Below, one piece after another: positions 1 to 10,457 of a stretch of 64,000 nucleotides of DNA; the first letter of the stretch is position 1; every line of letters begins with the position of its first letter. The notes under the pieces were generated by a model that was not told the DNA's origin, did no database searches, and was given only the letters and a program-made list of their open reading frames with translations. This stretch comes from Microbacterium yannicii (GTDB taxonomy: Bacteria > Actinomycetota > Actinomycetes > Actinomycetales > Microbacteriaceae). Both the position numbers and the translations under genes were made by a program. The DNA is taken from positions 1-64,000 of the forward strand of contig NZ_JAMXMB010000009.1 of the NCBI RefSeq assembly GCF_024055635.1, given 5' to 3'.

Positions 1-35
1 CGCGCGGCGGGCTGGGCGGCGTGCACCCGGGTCAT
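1..35 (-). CDS. possible 5' end of the gene after gatB (cut by window edge)
   Basis: An ATG on the minus strand at 35-33 follows the gatB stop by 3 nt and opens a frame reading MTRVHAAQPAA to the window edge. The close spacing fits an operon with gatCAB. Only eleven residues are visible and no clear ribosome binding site precedes them, so the product cannot be named and this could be chance. Confidence 0.25.
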   Translation of the reverse strand, partial: MTRVHAAQPAA

Positions 36-38
36 CCG

Positions 39-1562
39 CTAAGCGTCGTTCGCGCTCGCACGCTCGAGGACCAGCTCGCGCACGCGTGCGGCATCCGCCT
101 GTCCCTTCATCGCCTTCATGACGGCGCCGATGACCGCCCCCGCGGCCTGGACCTTGCCGTCGCGGATCTTCGCGAGCACGTCGGGCTGCGACGCGAGCGC
201 CTCGTCGATCGCCGCGATGAGCGCGCCGTCGTCGGAGACCACGGCCAGACCGCGGGCGTCCACGACCTCCTGCGGCGAGCCTTCGCCGCCGATGACGCCT
301 TCGAGCACCTGGCGCGCGAGCTTGTCGGTCAGGGTGCCGGCGTCGACGAGTGCCTGGAGAGCCGCGACGTCGGCCGGCGTCGCCAACTCGGTGGCCTCCC
401 GGCCCTGCACCTTCGCGATGCGCGCGATCTCTCCGGTCCACCACTTGCGAGCGGACGCCGGCGAGGCGCCGGCCGCGACCGTCGCCGCGATCTCGGGCAG
501 GATGCCGCTGTTGGCCGCATCCTGGAACTCCAGGTCGGTGAAGCCCCACTCCGTCTTGAGCCGGCGACGGCGCGCCGCCGGCGGCTCGGGCAGCGCGGCG
601 CGAAGCTCTTCGATCAGCTCGAGGGGCGGTGCGACCGGCAGCAGGTCGGGCTCGGGGAAATAGCGGTAGTCGTCGGCGTCCGACTTCGGACGACCCGGCG
701 ACGTGGTCCCGGTGTCCTCGTGCCAGTGCCGCGTCTCCTGCGTGATCGTCCCGCCCGCGGCGAGGATGGCCGCCTGGCGCTGGATCTCGTACCGGACGGC
801 ACGTTCGACGGATCGCATCGAGTTGACGTTCTTCGTCTCGGTGCGCGTGCCGAGCTTCTCCTGGCCGCGCGGCCGCAGCGAGACATTCGCGTCGCAGCGG
901 AGGTTGCCGCGCTCCATGCGGGCCTCCGAGATGCCCAGGGAGAGCACGATGTCGCGGATCGTCGCGACGTAGGCCTTCGCGATCTCGGGCGCGCGGTGCT
1001 CCGCCCCGAAGATGGGCTTCGTGACGATCTCGACGAGCGGCACGCCGGCGCGGTTGTAGTCGACGAGCGAGTACTCGGCGCCCTGGATGCGGCCGGTGGA
1101 GCCGCCGACGTGCGTCAGCTTGCCGGCATCCTCCTCCATGTGCGCGCGCTCGATCGGCACGGTGACGATCTCACCGTCCGCGAGCTCGATGTCGACGGAG
1201 CCCTCGAACGCGATCGGCTCGTCGTACTGCGAGATCTGATAGTTCTTGCCGAGGTCGGGATAGAAATAGTTCTTGCGTGCGAACCGGCTCGACGGCGCGA
1301 TCGAGCAGCCGAGCGCCAGCCCGAGGCTGATCGAATAGCGCACGGCGGTCTCGTTGACCACCGGGAGCGCGCCCGGCAGGCCCATGTCGACGGGCGCGAC
1401 CAGGGTGTTGGGCCCGGCGTCGTGATTGGCCGAGTTCGCGGGGTTCGCGGCGGCCGAGAACATCTTGGTCTCGGTGTTGAGCTCGACGTGCACCTCGAAG
1501 CCGAGCACGGGCTCGAAGAGCTCGAGAGCCTTGTCGAAGTCCAGCAGCTTGTCCTTCGCCAT
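39..1562 (-). CDS. gatB: Asp-tRNA(Asn)/Glu-tRNA(Gln) amidotransferase subunit B
   Basis: Subunit B of the cytosolic GatCAB complex. It binds mischarged Glu-tRNA(Gln) or Asp-tRNA(Asn) and carries out the kinase and transamidation step using ammonia passed from GatA. The 507-residue protein has the usual length. It shows the GatB core, including the [15 protein letters not shown] start of the catalytic cradle and the LVEIVTKP motif, followed by the helical C-terminal YqeY-like tail. Its ATG shares one base with the gatA stop (TGATG), so translation is probably coupled. Last gene of gatC-gatA-gatB. The complex implies that Gln-tRNA (and perhaps Asn-tRNA) is made indirectly here. Confidence 0.97.
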   Translation of the reverse strand: MAKDKLLDFDKALELFEPVLGFEVHVELNTETKMFSAAANPANSANHDAGPNTLVAPVDMGLPGALPVVNETAVRYSISLGLALGCSIAPSSRFARKNYFYPDLGKNYQISQYDEPIAFEGSVDIELADGEIVTVPIERAHMEEDAGKLTHVGGSTGRIQGAEYSLVDYNRAGVPLVEIVTKPIFGAEHRAPEIAKAYVATIRDIVLSLGISEARMERGNLRCDANVSLRPRGQEKLGTRTETKNVNSMRSVERAVRYEIQRQAAILAAGGTITQETRHWHEDTGTTSPGRPKSDADDYRYFPEPDLLPVAPPLELIEELRAALPEPPAARRRRLKTEWGFTDLEFQDAANSGILPEIAATVAAGASPASARKWWTGEIARIAKVQGREATELATPADVAALQALVDAGTLTDKLARQVLEGVIGGEGSPQEVVDARGLAVVSDDGALIAAIDEALASQPDVLAKIRDGKVQAAGAVIGAVMKAMKGQADAARVRELVLERASANDA

Positions 1563-3094
1563 CAGCGGACTCCCCCCGTCGGTCCCTGAGCTTGTCGAAG
1601 GGCCGGGGCCCTGTCCAGGAGCGGGCCGCCCCAGGAGTCGACCAGCAGTGCTTCGAGCGCCGCGCCCACGCGATACAGGCGGGCGTCCTCATGCGCGGGC
1701 GCCAGGAACTGGATCCCGACCGGCAAGCCGTCCTCGGGGGCGAGCCCGGACGGGATGGAGATGCCGGGCACGCCGGCGAGGTTGGCCGGAATCGTCGTCA
1801 CGTCGTTGAGGTACATCTGCAGCGGGTCGTCGATCTTCTCCCCCAGCCGGAACGCCGTGGTCGGCGCCGACGGCGTCGCGATGACGTCGACCCGCGCGAA
1901 CGCCTCGGAGAAGTCGCGCTGGATCAGAGTGCGGACCTTCTGCGCCGAGCCGTAATAGGCGTCGTAGTAGCCCGCCGAGAGCGCGTAGGTGCCGAGGATG
2001 ATGCGGCGCTTCACCTCATCGCCGAAGCCGGCGTCGCGGGTCTTCGCCATGACGTCCTCGACGGTGCCGCCCGGCACGTCGACGCGCAGCCCGAAGCGCA
2101 CGGAGTCGAACTTCGCCAGGTTGCTGGACGCCTCGGCCGGGAGGATCAGGTAGTACGCCGCGACGCCGTACTCGAAGTGCGGTGCGCTGATCTCGACGAT
2201 CTCGGCGCCCTGTGCCTCCATCGCCGCCAGAGCGGCGCGGAACGACTCCGATACGCCGGCCTGGAACCCGGTGTCGGGCAGCTCGCGGATGACGCCGACC
2301 TTGAGCCCTTGCAGCACCTGACCGGTGGCGCCCTCTCGGGCGGCGCCGGCGAACGACGGCCAATCGTGGGCGAGCGACGTCGAGTCGTGCGGGTCGTGCC
2401 CGCCGATCACGTCGTGCAGCAGTCCCGCGTCGAGCACGGTCCGCGTGACCGGGCCGACCTGGTCGAGGCTCGAGGCCAGTGCGATCGCACCGTAGCGGCT
2501 GACGCCGCCGTATGTGGGCTTGATGCCCACGGTCCCGGTGACGTGCGCGGGCTGACGGATCGAGCCGCCCGTGTCGGACCCGAGCGCGAGCGGCGCCTCG
2601 AACGCCGCGACGGCGGCCGCCGAGCCGCCGCCCGAGCCTCCGGGGATGCGGGTGAGGTCCCAGGGATTGCGAGTGGGGCCGTATGCCGAGTGCTCGGTCG
2701 ACGAGCCCATGGCGAACTCGTCCATGTTCGTCTTGCCGAGCGGGACGAGCCCGGCGGCGCGGGAGCGCGCGACGACTGTCGCGTCGTACGGCGACATGTA
2801 GCCCTCGAGGATCTTGGAGCCGCTCGTAGACGGCATGTCCGTCGTCACCAGGACGTCCTTGATGGCGAGGGGCACGCCGGCGAGCGGGCCGAGGTCGTCG
2901 CCGGCCGCACGGCGGCGGTCGATGTCGGACGCCACGTCGAGCGCGTGCTCGTTGATGTGGAGGAAGGCGTGCACGTCGCCATCCACGGCGGCGATGCGGT
3001 CGAGGTGCGCCTGCGTCGCCTCGACGCTGGACACCTCCCCGGCGGCGAGCTTGTCTGCGAGCGCGGCAGCGCTCAGCTTCGTGAGATCGGTCAC
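1562..3094 (-). CDS. gatA: Asp-tRNA(Asn)/Glu-tRNA(Gln) amidotransferase subunit A
   Basis: Glutaminase subunit of GatCAB, an amidase-signature enzyme that releases ammonia from glutamine and passes it to GatB. The Lys-Ser-cisSer triad is intact at K79 (AIKD), S154 (PGGSGGGS) and S178 ([10 protein letters not shown]), the same numbering as characterised GatA proteins. It is 510 residues. The last dozen or so residues ([10 protein letters not shown] and neighbours) are encoded by a repeat-like element, CCTGAGCTTGTCGAAGG, inserted at the 3' end, so the tail is not part of the family fold. It starts 11 bp after gatC and overlaps gatB by one base. Confidence 0.97.
   Translation of the reverse strand: MTDLTKLSAAALADKLAAGEVSSVEATQAHLDRIAAVDGDVHAFLHINEHALDVASDIDRRRAAGDDLGPLAGVPLAIKDVLVTTDMPSTSGSKILEGYMSPYDATVVARSRAAGLVPLGKTNMDEFAMGSSTEHSAYGPTRNPWDLTRIPGGSGGGSAAAVAAFEAPLALGSDTGGSIRQPAHVTGTVGIKPTYGGVSRYGAIALASSLDQVGPVTRTVLDAGLLHDVIGGHDPHDSTSLAHDWPSFAGAAREGATGQVLQGLKVGVIRELPDTGFQAGVSESFRAALAAMEAQGAEIVEISAPHFEYGVAAYYLILPAEASSNLAKFDSVRFGLRVDVPGGTVEDVMAKTRDAGFGDEVKRRIILGTYALSAGYYDAYYGSAQKVRTLIQRDFSEAFARVDVIATPSAPTTAFRLGEKIDDPLQMYLNDVTTIPANLAGVPGISIPSGLAPEDGLPVGIQFLAPAHEDARLYRVGAALEALLVDSWGGPLLDRAPALRQAQGPTGGVR
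1581..1604. repeat. CCCTTCGACAAGCTCAGGG-type dispersed element inside gatA 3' end
   Basis: The 24 bases contain CCCTGAGCTTGTCGAAGGG, flanked by GGTCCCT and AGGGCC so that the ends can pair. From memory, the core TTCGACAAGCTCAGG is a widely dispersed element in many high-GC bacterial genomes. Here it is read in frame as the LRQAQGPT tail of GatA. I see only one copy in this window, so the assignment rests on recognition rather than on local repetition. Confidence 0.5.
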
Positions 3095-3105
3095 GTGGGT
3101 GCCCC

Positions 3106-3405
3106 TTACTGCTCTTCGCCGAGGATCGCTGTCACACGGAACCGGCCGTCCGCGGCATCCGGCGCGTTCTGCAGCACCTGCGCCGGCGTCAGCAGGTCTC
3201 CCGGAACGTCCGGCCGGAACACGTTCTCGAGCGGGATCGGGTGACTGGTGGCGGCGACGTCGGGCGTGGCGACCTCGGAGACCTTGGCGATGTTGTCGAC
3301 GATCGCATCGAGCTGGCCGGTGAGGCGCTCGACCTCCTCGTCGCTCAGCTGGATCCGGGCGAGCACACCGAGATGGCGCACGAGATCGGGGGTGATTTCA
3401 GACAC
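3106..3405 (-). CDS. gatC: Asp-tRNA(Asn)/Glu-tRNA(Gln) amidotransferase subunit C
   Basis: Small (99-residue) subunit that wraps around and stabilises the GatA-GatB interface. The sequence has the family pattern: an N-terminal helical pair ([16 protein letters not shown]) and the C-terminal [17 protein letters not shown]. Two GTG codons lie in tandem. I choose the second (3405) because it gives M-S-E-I at the N-terminus, matching known GatC starts, and because a TAGGCT -10 box lies exactly 6 nt upstream of it, implying a leaderless message. First gene of the gatCAB operon, divergent from the acyl-CoA ligase. Confidence 0.93.
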   Translation of the reverse strand: MSEITPDLVRHLGVLARIQLSDEEVERLTGQLDAIVDNIAKVSEVATPDVAATSHPIPLENVFRPDVPGDLLTPAQVLQNAPDAADGRFRVTAILGEEQ

Positions 3406-3411
3406 CACCCC

Positions 3412-3417
3412 AGCCTA
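3412..3417 (-). promoter_or_regulatory. -10 box of leaderless gatCAB promoter
   Basis: TAGGCT on the minus strand, 6 nt before the gatC GTG at 3405. It mirrors the TAGGCT of the divergent ligase promoter 35 bp away. Confidence 0.6.
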
Positions 3418-3452
3418 CCGGGGCTCCGCCCCGAGCCTGCGGCGGCCCGGCG

Positions 3453-3458
3453 TAGGCT
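3453..3458 (+). promoter_or_regulatory. -10 box of leaderless acyl-CoA ligase promoter
   Basis: TAGGCT followed by exactly 6 nt and the GTG at 3465. No ribosome binding site is present, so transcription probably starts at the start codon itself. Confidence 0.6.
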
Positions 3459-3464
3459 GATCGC

Positions 3465-5171
3465 GTGACGACCTACGACCCGCCGCGCCCCTGGATCGCC
3501 AGCTACGCCGAAGGCGTTCCGGAGGACCTCGCACCGGTGACCGGCTCGCTCGTCGACATCGTCGATGCGTCGGCGCGCGACTATCCGGATGCCGCGGCCC
3601 TGCAGTTCTTCGGACGCGAGACGTCGTACCGCACGCTGCACGAGCAGATCGAGCGTGCCGCCGCGGGCCTGCGGGATCTCGGCGTGAAGGCGGGCGACCC
3701 CGTCGCGATCGTGCTGCCGAACTGCCCGCAGCACATCGTGGCGTTCTACGCGATCCTGCGGCTGGGTGCCGTCGTCATCGAGCACAACCCGCTCTACACG
3801 CCCCGCGAGCTGCGCAAGCAGTTCGAGGACCACGGCGCGAAGCACGCGATCGTGTGGACCAAGGTCGTCGCCACCGTGCAGCAGTTCCCGGCCGACCTGG
3901 CCGTGACGAGCCTCGTCTCCGTCGATGTCATCACGGCCATGCCCTTCAGCACGCGGCTGGCGCTCAAGCTCCCCATCGCGAAGGCGCGCGAGTCCCGCGC
4001 GGCTCTCAGCGAGCGGGTGTCCGGCACGGTGCCGTGGGAGCAGGTCGTCGGCGCGGCGCCGCTGGCGGCATCCCACCCGCGTCCTGGCACGGACGACCTC
4101 GCCCTCATCCAGTACACGAGCGGTACCACCGGCACCCCGAAGGGGGCGGCGCTCACGCATCGCAACCTGCTCTCCAACGCCGCTCAGGCGCGGGCCTGGG
4201 TTCCGTCGATCGTGCGTGGCGACGGTTGCGTGGTCTACGCTGTGCTCCCGATGTTCCACGCGTACGGGCTGACGCTCTGCCTCACGTTCGCGATGTCGAT
4301 GGGCGCGCGGCTGGTGCTCTTCCCCCGCTTCGACCCCGACATGGTGCTCGCGGTCACGAAGAAGCATCCCGCCACCTTCCTGCCGCTGGTGCCGCCGATC
4401 GCCGACCGTCTGCTGCGTGCTGCGCGCGAGAAGGGCGTGTCGCTCGCCGGCACCGAGGTCGCGATCTCCGGGGCGATGGCCCTCCCGCACGAGCTCGTCG
4501 TGCCGTTCGAGGGCGCCTCCGGCGGCTTCCTGGTCGAGGGGTACGGGCTGAGCGAGTGCTCGCCGGTGCTCATGGCGAACCCCGTCGCCGACAACCGCGT
4601 GCCCGGCACCGTCGGTCTGCCGCTGCCCGGCACGGAGTGCCGCGTCGTGGACCCCGACGACCCGACGCAGGATGTTCCTGCCGGTGAGCGCGGCGAGCTG
4701 GTCGTGCGCGGCCCCCAGGTCTTCAGCGGGTACTACGGCAAGCCAGAAGAGACCGAGGCCGTCTTCGCGGACGGCTGGTTCCGCACCGGCGACATCGTCA
4801 CCGTCGATGACGCGGGATTCGTGCGCATCGTCGACCGGATCAAGGAGCTCATCATCACGGGCGGTTTCAACGTCGCGCCGACCGAGGTCGAGAACGCGCT
4901 GCGTCAGCATCCGCAGGTGGAGGACGCGGCGGTGGTGGGCCTGCCCAGCGAGCACTCGGGCGAGGAGGTCGTCGCGGCGATCGTCCTGCGTCCCGGTGCG
5001 GGCGGTGAGATCGACGTCGAGGCGGTGCGCGAGTTCGCGCGCGGCATCCTGACGCCGTACAAGGTGCCGCGCCGGATCTATGTGGTCGACGAACTTCCGA
5101 CCTCCCTCATCGGCAAGGTCCTCCGCCGACAGGTGCGCGATCGGCTGCTCACCCTCAACACGGGAGTCTGA
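3465..5171 (+). CDS. long-chain fatty-acid-CoA ligase (AMP-forming)
   Basis: A 568-residue member of the ANL superfamily, which activates a carboxylic acid to an acyl-AMP and then an acyl-CoA in the cytosol. The ATP-binding loop YTSGTTGTPKG lies near residue 217, followed by YGLSECSPV, the GWFRTGDIV/DRIKELIITGGFNV hinge motifs and the C-terminal GKVLRRQVRD lysine, so the active site looks complete. Length and motifs favour a FadD-like medium/long-chain ligase, but the acyl specificity cannot be read from sequence. Its GTG start is set by a leaderless promoter. It is a single gene, divergent from gatCAB and convergent with the YciI-like gene 3 bp away. Confidence 0.9.
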   Translation: MTTYDPPRPWIASYAEGVPEDLAPVTGSLVDIVDASARDYPDAAALQFFGRETSYRTLHEQIERAAAGLRDLGVKAGDPVAIVLPNCPQHIVAFYAILRLGAVVIEHNPLYTPRELRKQFEDHGAKHAIVWTKVVATVQQFPADLAVTSLVSVDVITAMPFSTRLALKLPIAKARESRAALSERVSGTVPWEQVVGAAPLAASHPRPGTDDLALIQYTSGTTGTPKGAALTHRNLLSNAAQARAWVPSIVRGDGCVVYAVLPMFHAYGLTLCLTFAMSMGARLVLFPRFDPDMVLAVTKKHPATFLPLVPPIADRLLRAAREKGVSLAGTEVAISGAMALPHELVVPFEGASGGFLVEGYGLSECSPVLMANPVADNRVPGTVGLPLPGTECRVVDPDDPTQDVPAGERGELVVRGPQVFSGYYGKPEETEAVFADGWFRTGDIVTVDDAGFVRIVDRIKELIITGGFNVAPTEVENALRQHPQVEDAAVVGLPSEHSGEEVVAAIVLRPGAGGEIDVEAVREFARGILTPYKVPRRIYVVDELPTSLIGKVLRRQVRDRLLTLNTGV

Positions 5172-5174
5172 GGC

Positions 5175-5483
5175 TCACTCCCCCAGTCCGTCGCGGGCGA
5201 CCGCGATCCGGTACGGGTGCACTGTGGCGTCGAACACGCCCGCCGCGACGGCGGGGTCGGCGCGCATCACCTCTCGTGCCGCCGCTTCGTCGTCCGCCTC
5301 GAAGATGATGATGCCGAACGTGCCCTCGGTCTCCTGCGTCCGGCCGGCGAGGATCAGGATGCCGCGATCGCGGAGGGAGACGAGGTACGCGAAGTGATCG
5401 CCGACGATCCGCTGCTCGTCGGGCGTCGGATCGCTCACCATCGCGGGCCGCGTAGGGACGATGCGGTACAGCCACTGCGCCAT
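5175..5483 (-). CDS. YciI-family protein (YCII-related domain)
   Basis: A 102-residue protein with the YciI fold, a small alpha/beta ferredoxin-like dimer domain. The typical pattern is present: YRIVPTRPAMV at the start, an H-F-A-Y-L-V helix, GxLLAGRT-like ILILAGRTQ, and F-E-A-D-D-E-A-A-A-R near the end. The biochemical role of most YciI-like proteins is unknown. A GGAGG lies 8 nt before the ATG. It stands alone between the convergent ligase and ligA, which starts a separate promoter. Confidence 0.8.
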   Translation of the reverse strand: MAQWLYRIVPTRPAMVSDPTPDEQRIVGDHFAYLVSLRDRGILILAGRTQETEGTFGIIIFEADDEAAAREVMRADPAVAAGVFDATVHPYRIAVARDGLGE

Positions 5484-5521
5484 GCCCCCATCCTCCCCGT
5501 CGCGACCCGCGACCGCACAGG

Positions 5522-7924
<2,403 letters not shown>

Positions 7925-7973
7925 GAAGCGGGCTCCGACAGCACACAGGCTCGACGAGTCGTGCGACCTGGAC

Positions 7974-7991
7974 CTCCGGCATCCGCCGGAG
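7974..7991 (-). terminator. short hairpin after mnmA
   Basis: CTCCGGC and GCCGGAG pair around a 4-nt loop, 7 nt beyond the mnmA stop. There is no U-tract, so it could be a weak intrinsic terminator or only an RNA 3' end structure. Confidence 0.35.
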
Positions 7992-7997
7992 CGGCGC

Positions 7998-9095
7998 TCA
8001 CGCGTCTGCGGGAACCGCCGAGACGGTGCGATCGATCGTGAACTGGCCGATCACCCGCGTGCCGTCGTACAGCACCGCGGTCTGGCCCGGGGCGACCCCG
8101 TCGAAGGGCGTTTCGGGAACGACCGTCAGCACGTCGGCCGTCAACGTGGCGGTCGCGGGCACCGGATCGGCGTGCGCGCGGATCTGCACGTGGCAGGCGA
8201 AGTCGCCCGCCTCCTGCGGACGCCCGGCCCAGGAGAAGCGCTCACCCGAGATCTCGGCGGTCGCGAGCGCCTCCTTGGGCCCGACGACGACCGTGTTGGA
8301 GACGGGCCGCACCTCGAGCACGAACCGCGGCTTGCCGTCGGGGGCGGGCACCCCGAGCTGCAGGCCCCGGCGCTGGCCGACCGTGAACGCGTGAGCGCCC
8401 TCGTGCGAACCGACGACGGCTCCGGTGCGATCCAGGATGTCGCCGCGCTCGGCCCCGACCTTGTCGGCGAGCCAGCCGCGCGTGTCGCCGTCCGGGATGA
8501 AGCAGATGTCGTGGCTGTCGGGCTTCTGCGCGACGGTGAGTCCGCGCTCCTGCGCCTCGGCGCGCACCAGAGCCTTGGAGGGGGTCGCCCCGAGCGGGAA
8601 GTAGGTGTGGGCGAGCTGCTCGGCGTTCAGCACGCCCAGCACGTAGGACTGGTCCTTCGCGGCATCCGAGGCTCGGTGCAGCTCGAGGCCGTCCGCCCCG
8701 TCGACGAGCGTGGCGTAGTGACCGGTGCACACCGCGTCGAAGCCGAGTTCCAGCGCTCGCTCGAGGAGGGCCGCGAACTTGATCTTCTCGTTGCACCGCA
8801 TGCAGGGGTTGGGCGTCCGGCCGGCGCGGTATTCGGCGACGAAGTCGTCGATGACGTCGTCCCGGAAGCGCTCAGAGAAGTCCCAGACGTAGAACGGGAT
8901 GCCGAGGCGGTCGGCGGCGCGACGCGCGTCCATGGCGTCCTCGATCGTGCAGCAGCCGCGACTGCCGGTACGCAGCGTGCCACCGGCCCGGGAGAGGGCG
9001 AGATGCACGCCGACGACGTCGTGGCCGGCGTCGACGGCCCGGGCGGCCGCGACCGCGGAGTCCACTCCGCCGCTCATGGCCGCAAGGATTCGCAT
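7998..9095 (-). CDS. mnmA: tRNA-specific 2-thiouridylase
   Basis: Adenylates and thiolates the C2 of wobble uridine 34 in tRNAs for Lys, Glu and Gln, taking sulfur relayed from a cysteine desulfurase. The PP-loop SGGVDS is at residues 8-13. The catalytic cysteine pair is C98 (TPNPCMRCN) and a second cysteine in [10 protein letters not shown] near residue 196. The C-terminal beta-barrel ends the 365-residue protein. The neighbouring upstream gene is a cysteine desulfurase, the expected sulfur donor. ATG start fixed by a TAGACT box 6 nt upstream, so it can be transcribed separately from the desulfurase. Confidence 0.96.
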   Translation of the reverse strand: MRILAAMSGGVDSAVAAARAVDAGHDVVGVHLALSRAGGTLRTGSRGCCTIEDAMDARRAADRLGIPFYVWDFSERFRDDVIDDFVAEYRAGRTPNPCMRCNEKIKFAALLERALELGFDAVCTGHYATLVDGADGLELHRASDAAKDQSYVLGVLNAEQLAHTYFPLGATPSKALVRAEAQERGLTVAQKPDSHDICFIPDGDTRGWLADKVGAERGDILDRTGAVVGSHEGAHAFTVGQRRGLQLGVPAPDGKPRFVLEVRPVSNTVVVGPKEALATAEISGERFSWAGRPQEAGDFACHVQIRAHADPVPATATLTADVLTVVPETPFDGVAPGQTAVLYDGTRVIGQFTIDRTVSAVPADA

Positions 9096-9101
9096 GGGTC
9101 C

Positions 9102-9107
9102 AGTCTA
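9102..9107 (-). promoter_or_regulatory. -10 box of leaderless mnmA promoter
   Basis: TAGACT on the minus strand, exactly 6 nt before the mnmA ATG at 9095. No Shine-Dalgarno is present. Confidence 0.6.
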
Positions 9108-9168
9108 CGAACCCGTTCCTGGCCGGGACCCGGATGCCGCGACCCGGCGTGCACCGGTCACGGCACGG

Positions 9169-10347
9169 TCACCGTGAGCCTGTCGCCGCGCGTGCCCGTT
9201 CGACCGCCTCCGGCAGGGCGGCGAGCGTCGCGTCGATGTCGCTGTCGAGGGTGGTGCGACCGAGGGTGAATCGCAGCACCTGGCGCGCCTCGGCATCCGT
9301 CCGCCCCATCGCGAGGACGACGTGCGACGGCTCGGGCACCCCCGCCTGGCACGCGGACCCGGTCGACACCGCGATGCCGGCACGGTCGAGCAGGAACAGC
9401 AGCGTCTCGCCGGACGCACCGGGGAACAGCATGTGGGCGTTGCCGGGAAGCCGGTCGACCTCGTCGCCCAGCAGCTGTGCGTCCGCGATGCTCCTCCGGA
9501 TGCCGCTGACCAGCCGATCGCGGAGCGCTCCGAGCCGGACCGCCTCGGTCTCGCGCTCTGCCTCCGCCGCCTCGCCCGCCACGGCGAAGGCCACCGCTCC
9601 GGCCACATCCTGGGTGCCGGCGCGCAGACGGCGCTGCTGCGCGCCGCCATGCTGCAGCGCCGTCAGTTCGGCACCGCGGGCCACCACGAGCGCCCCGACG
9701 CCGGCCGGGCCGCCGACCTTGTGCGCCGACACGCTCAGCGCGACGAGGCCAGCGCGTCCGCGCGCCTCGTCGCGCCACGCCCGGAACGACACCGGCACGT
9801 GCCCGAAGGCGGCGACGGCATCCAGATGCAGCGGGACGCCGGCCTCCGCCGCCGCCGCCGCCAGTGCTGCGGCGTCGTTGACCGTGCCGGCTTCGTTGTT
9901 GGCGACGAGTGCGGTGGCGAGGGCGGCTTCCGGCAGTGCTGCGGCGAACGCCGAAGGGCGGATGCGGGCGACGGCGTCGATGCCGACATGACGCACCCGC
10001 GCCCCCTGCGTCTGGAGCCACTCCACCGCGTCGAGCGTCGCGTGATGCTCGCCGTCCGGCAGCACCACGGCGTCTGCATCGGCGGGGCGGGCCCACCACA
10101 GGCCCTTGATCGCCAGGTTCACGGCCTCGGTGCCGCCCGAGGTGAAGACGACCTCGATCGGATCCGCGTCGACCACTGCGGCGAGCCGCTCGCGCGCCTC
10201 TTCGAGCACCCGACGCGCGTGCTGGCCGGCACCGTGGATCGACGACGCGTTGCCGACCGTCGTGGCCGCATCGATCCAGGCGTCCCGCGCCTCGGGTCGC
10301 AGCGGCGCTGTCGCCGCGTGGTCCAGATACACGCGAAGATCGCCCAT
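9169..10347 (-). CDS. cysteine desulfurase (NifS/IscS-like)
   Basis: PLP enzyme that converts cysteine to alanine and carries the sulfur as a persulfide. Visible are the PLP-binding lysine in SAHKVGGPAGVG near residue 207 and the active-site cysteine in STGSACQAG near residue 332, on the flexible loop of class I desulfurases. I place the start at 10347 (MGDLRVYLDHAAT) because GAGGGGGA precedes it and the family begins with the LDHAAT strand; the open frame extends further upstream. It precedes mnmA, so tRNA thiolation is the likely main client, although Fe-S supply cannot be excluded. Confidence 0.92.
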   Translation of the reverse strand: MGDLRVYLDHAATAPLRPEARDAWIDAATTVGNASSIHGAGQHARRVLEEARERLAAVVDADPIEVVFTSGGTEAVNLAIKGLWWARPADADAVVLPDGEHHATLDAVEWLQTQGARVRHVGIDAVARIRPSAFAAALPEAALATALVANNEAGTVNDAAALAAAAAEAGVPLHLDAVAAFGHVPVSFRAWRDEARGRAGLVALSVSAHKVGGPAGVGALVVARGAELTALQHGGAQQRRLRAGTQDVAGAVAFAVAGEAAEAERETEAVRLGALRDRLVSGIRRSIADAQLLGDEVDRLPGNAHMLFPGASGETLLFLLDRAGIAVSTGSACQAGVPEPSHVVLAMGRTDAEARQVLRFTLGRTTLDSDIDATLAALPEAVERARAATGSR

Positions 10348-10444
10348 CGCCCTGATCCCCCTCGCGTTCACCTTCCCGCGGCTGCACCGGAGTCTCATGG
10401 AGCGCGGGACCCGGTCTCGTAACAAGTCCGACTCGGACCATGGT

Positions 10445-10450
10445 TATGGT
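10445..10450 (+). promoter_or_regulatory. -10 box, probable leaderless glgX promoter
   Basis: TATGGT followed by 7 nt and the ATG at 10458. No Shine-Dalgarno precedes any of the three possible in-frame ATGs (10440, 10446, 10458). Confidence 0.5.
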
Positions 10451-10457
10451 AGTCCGC

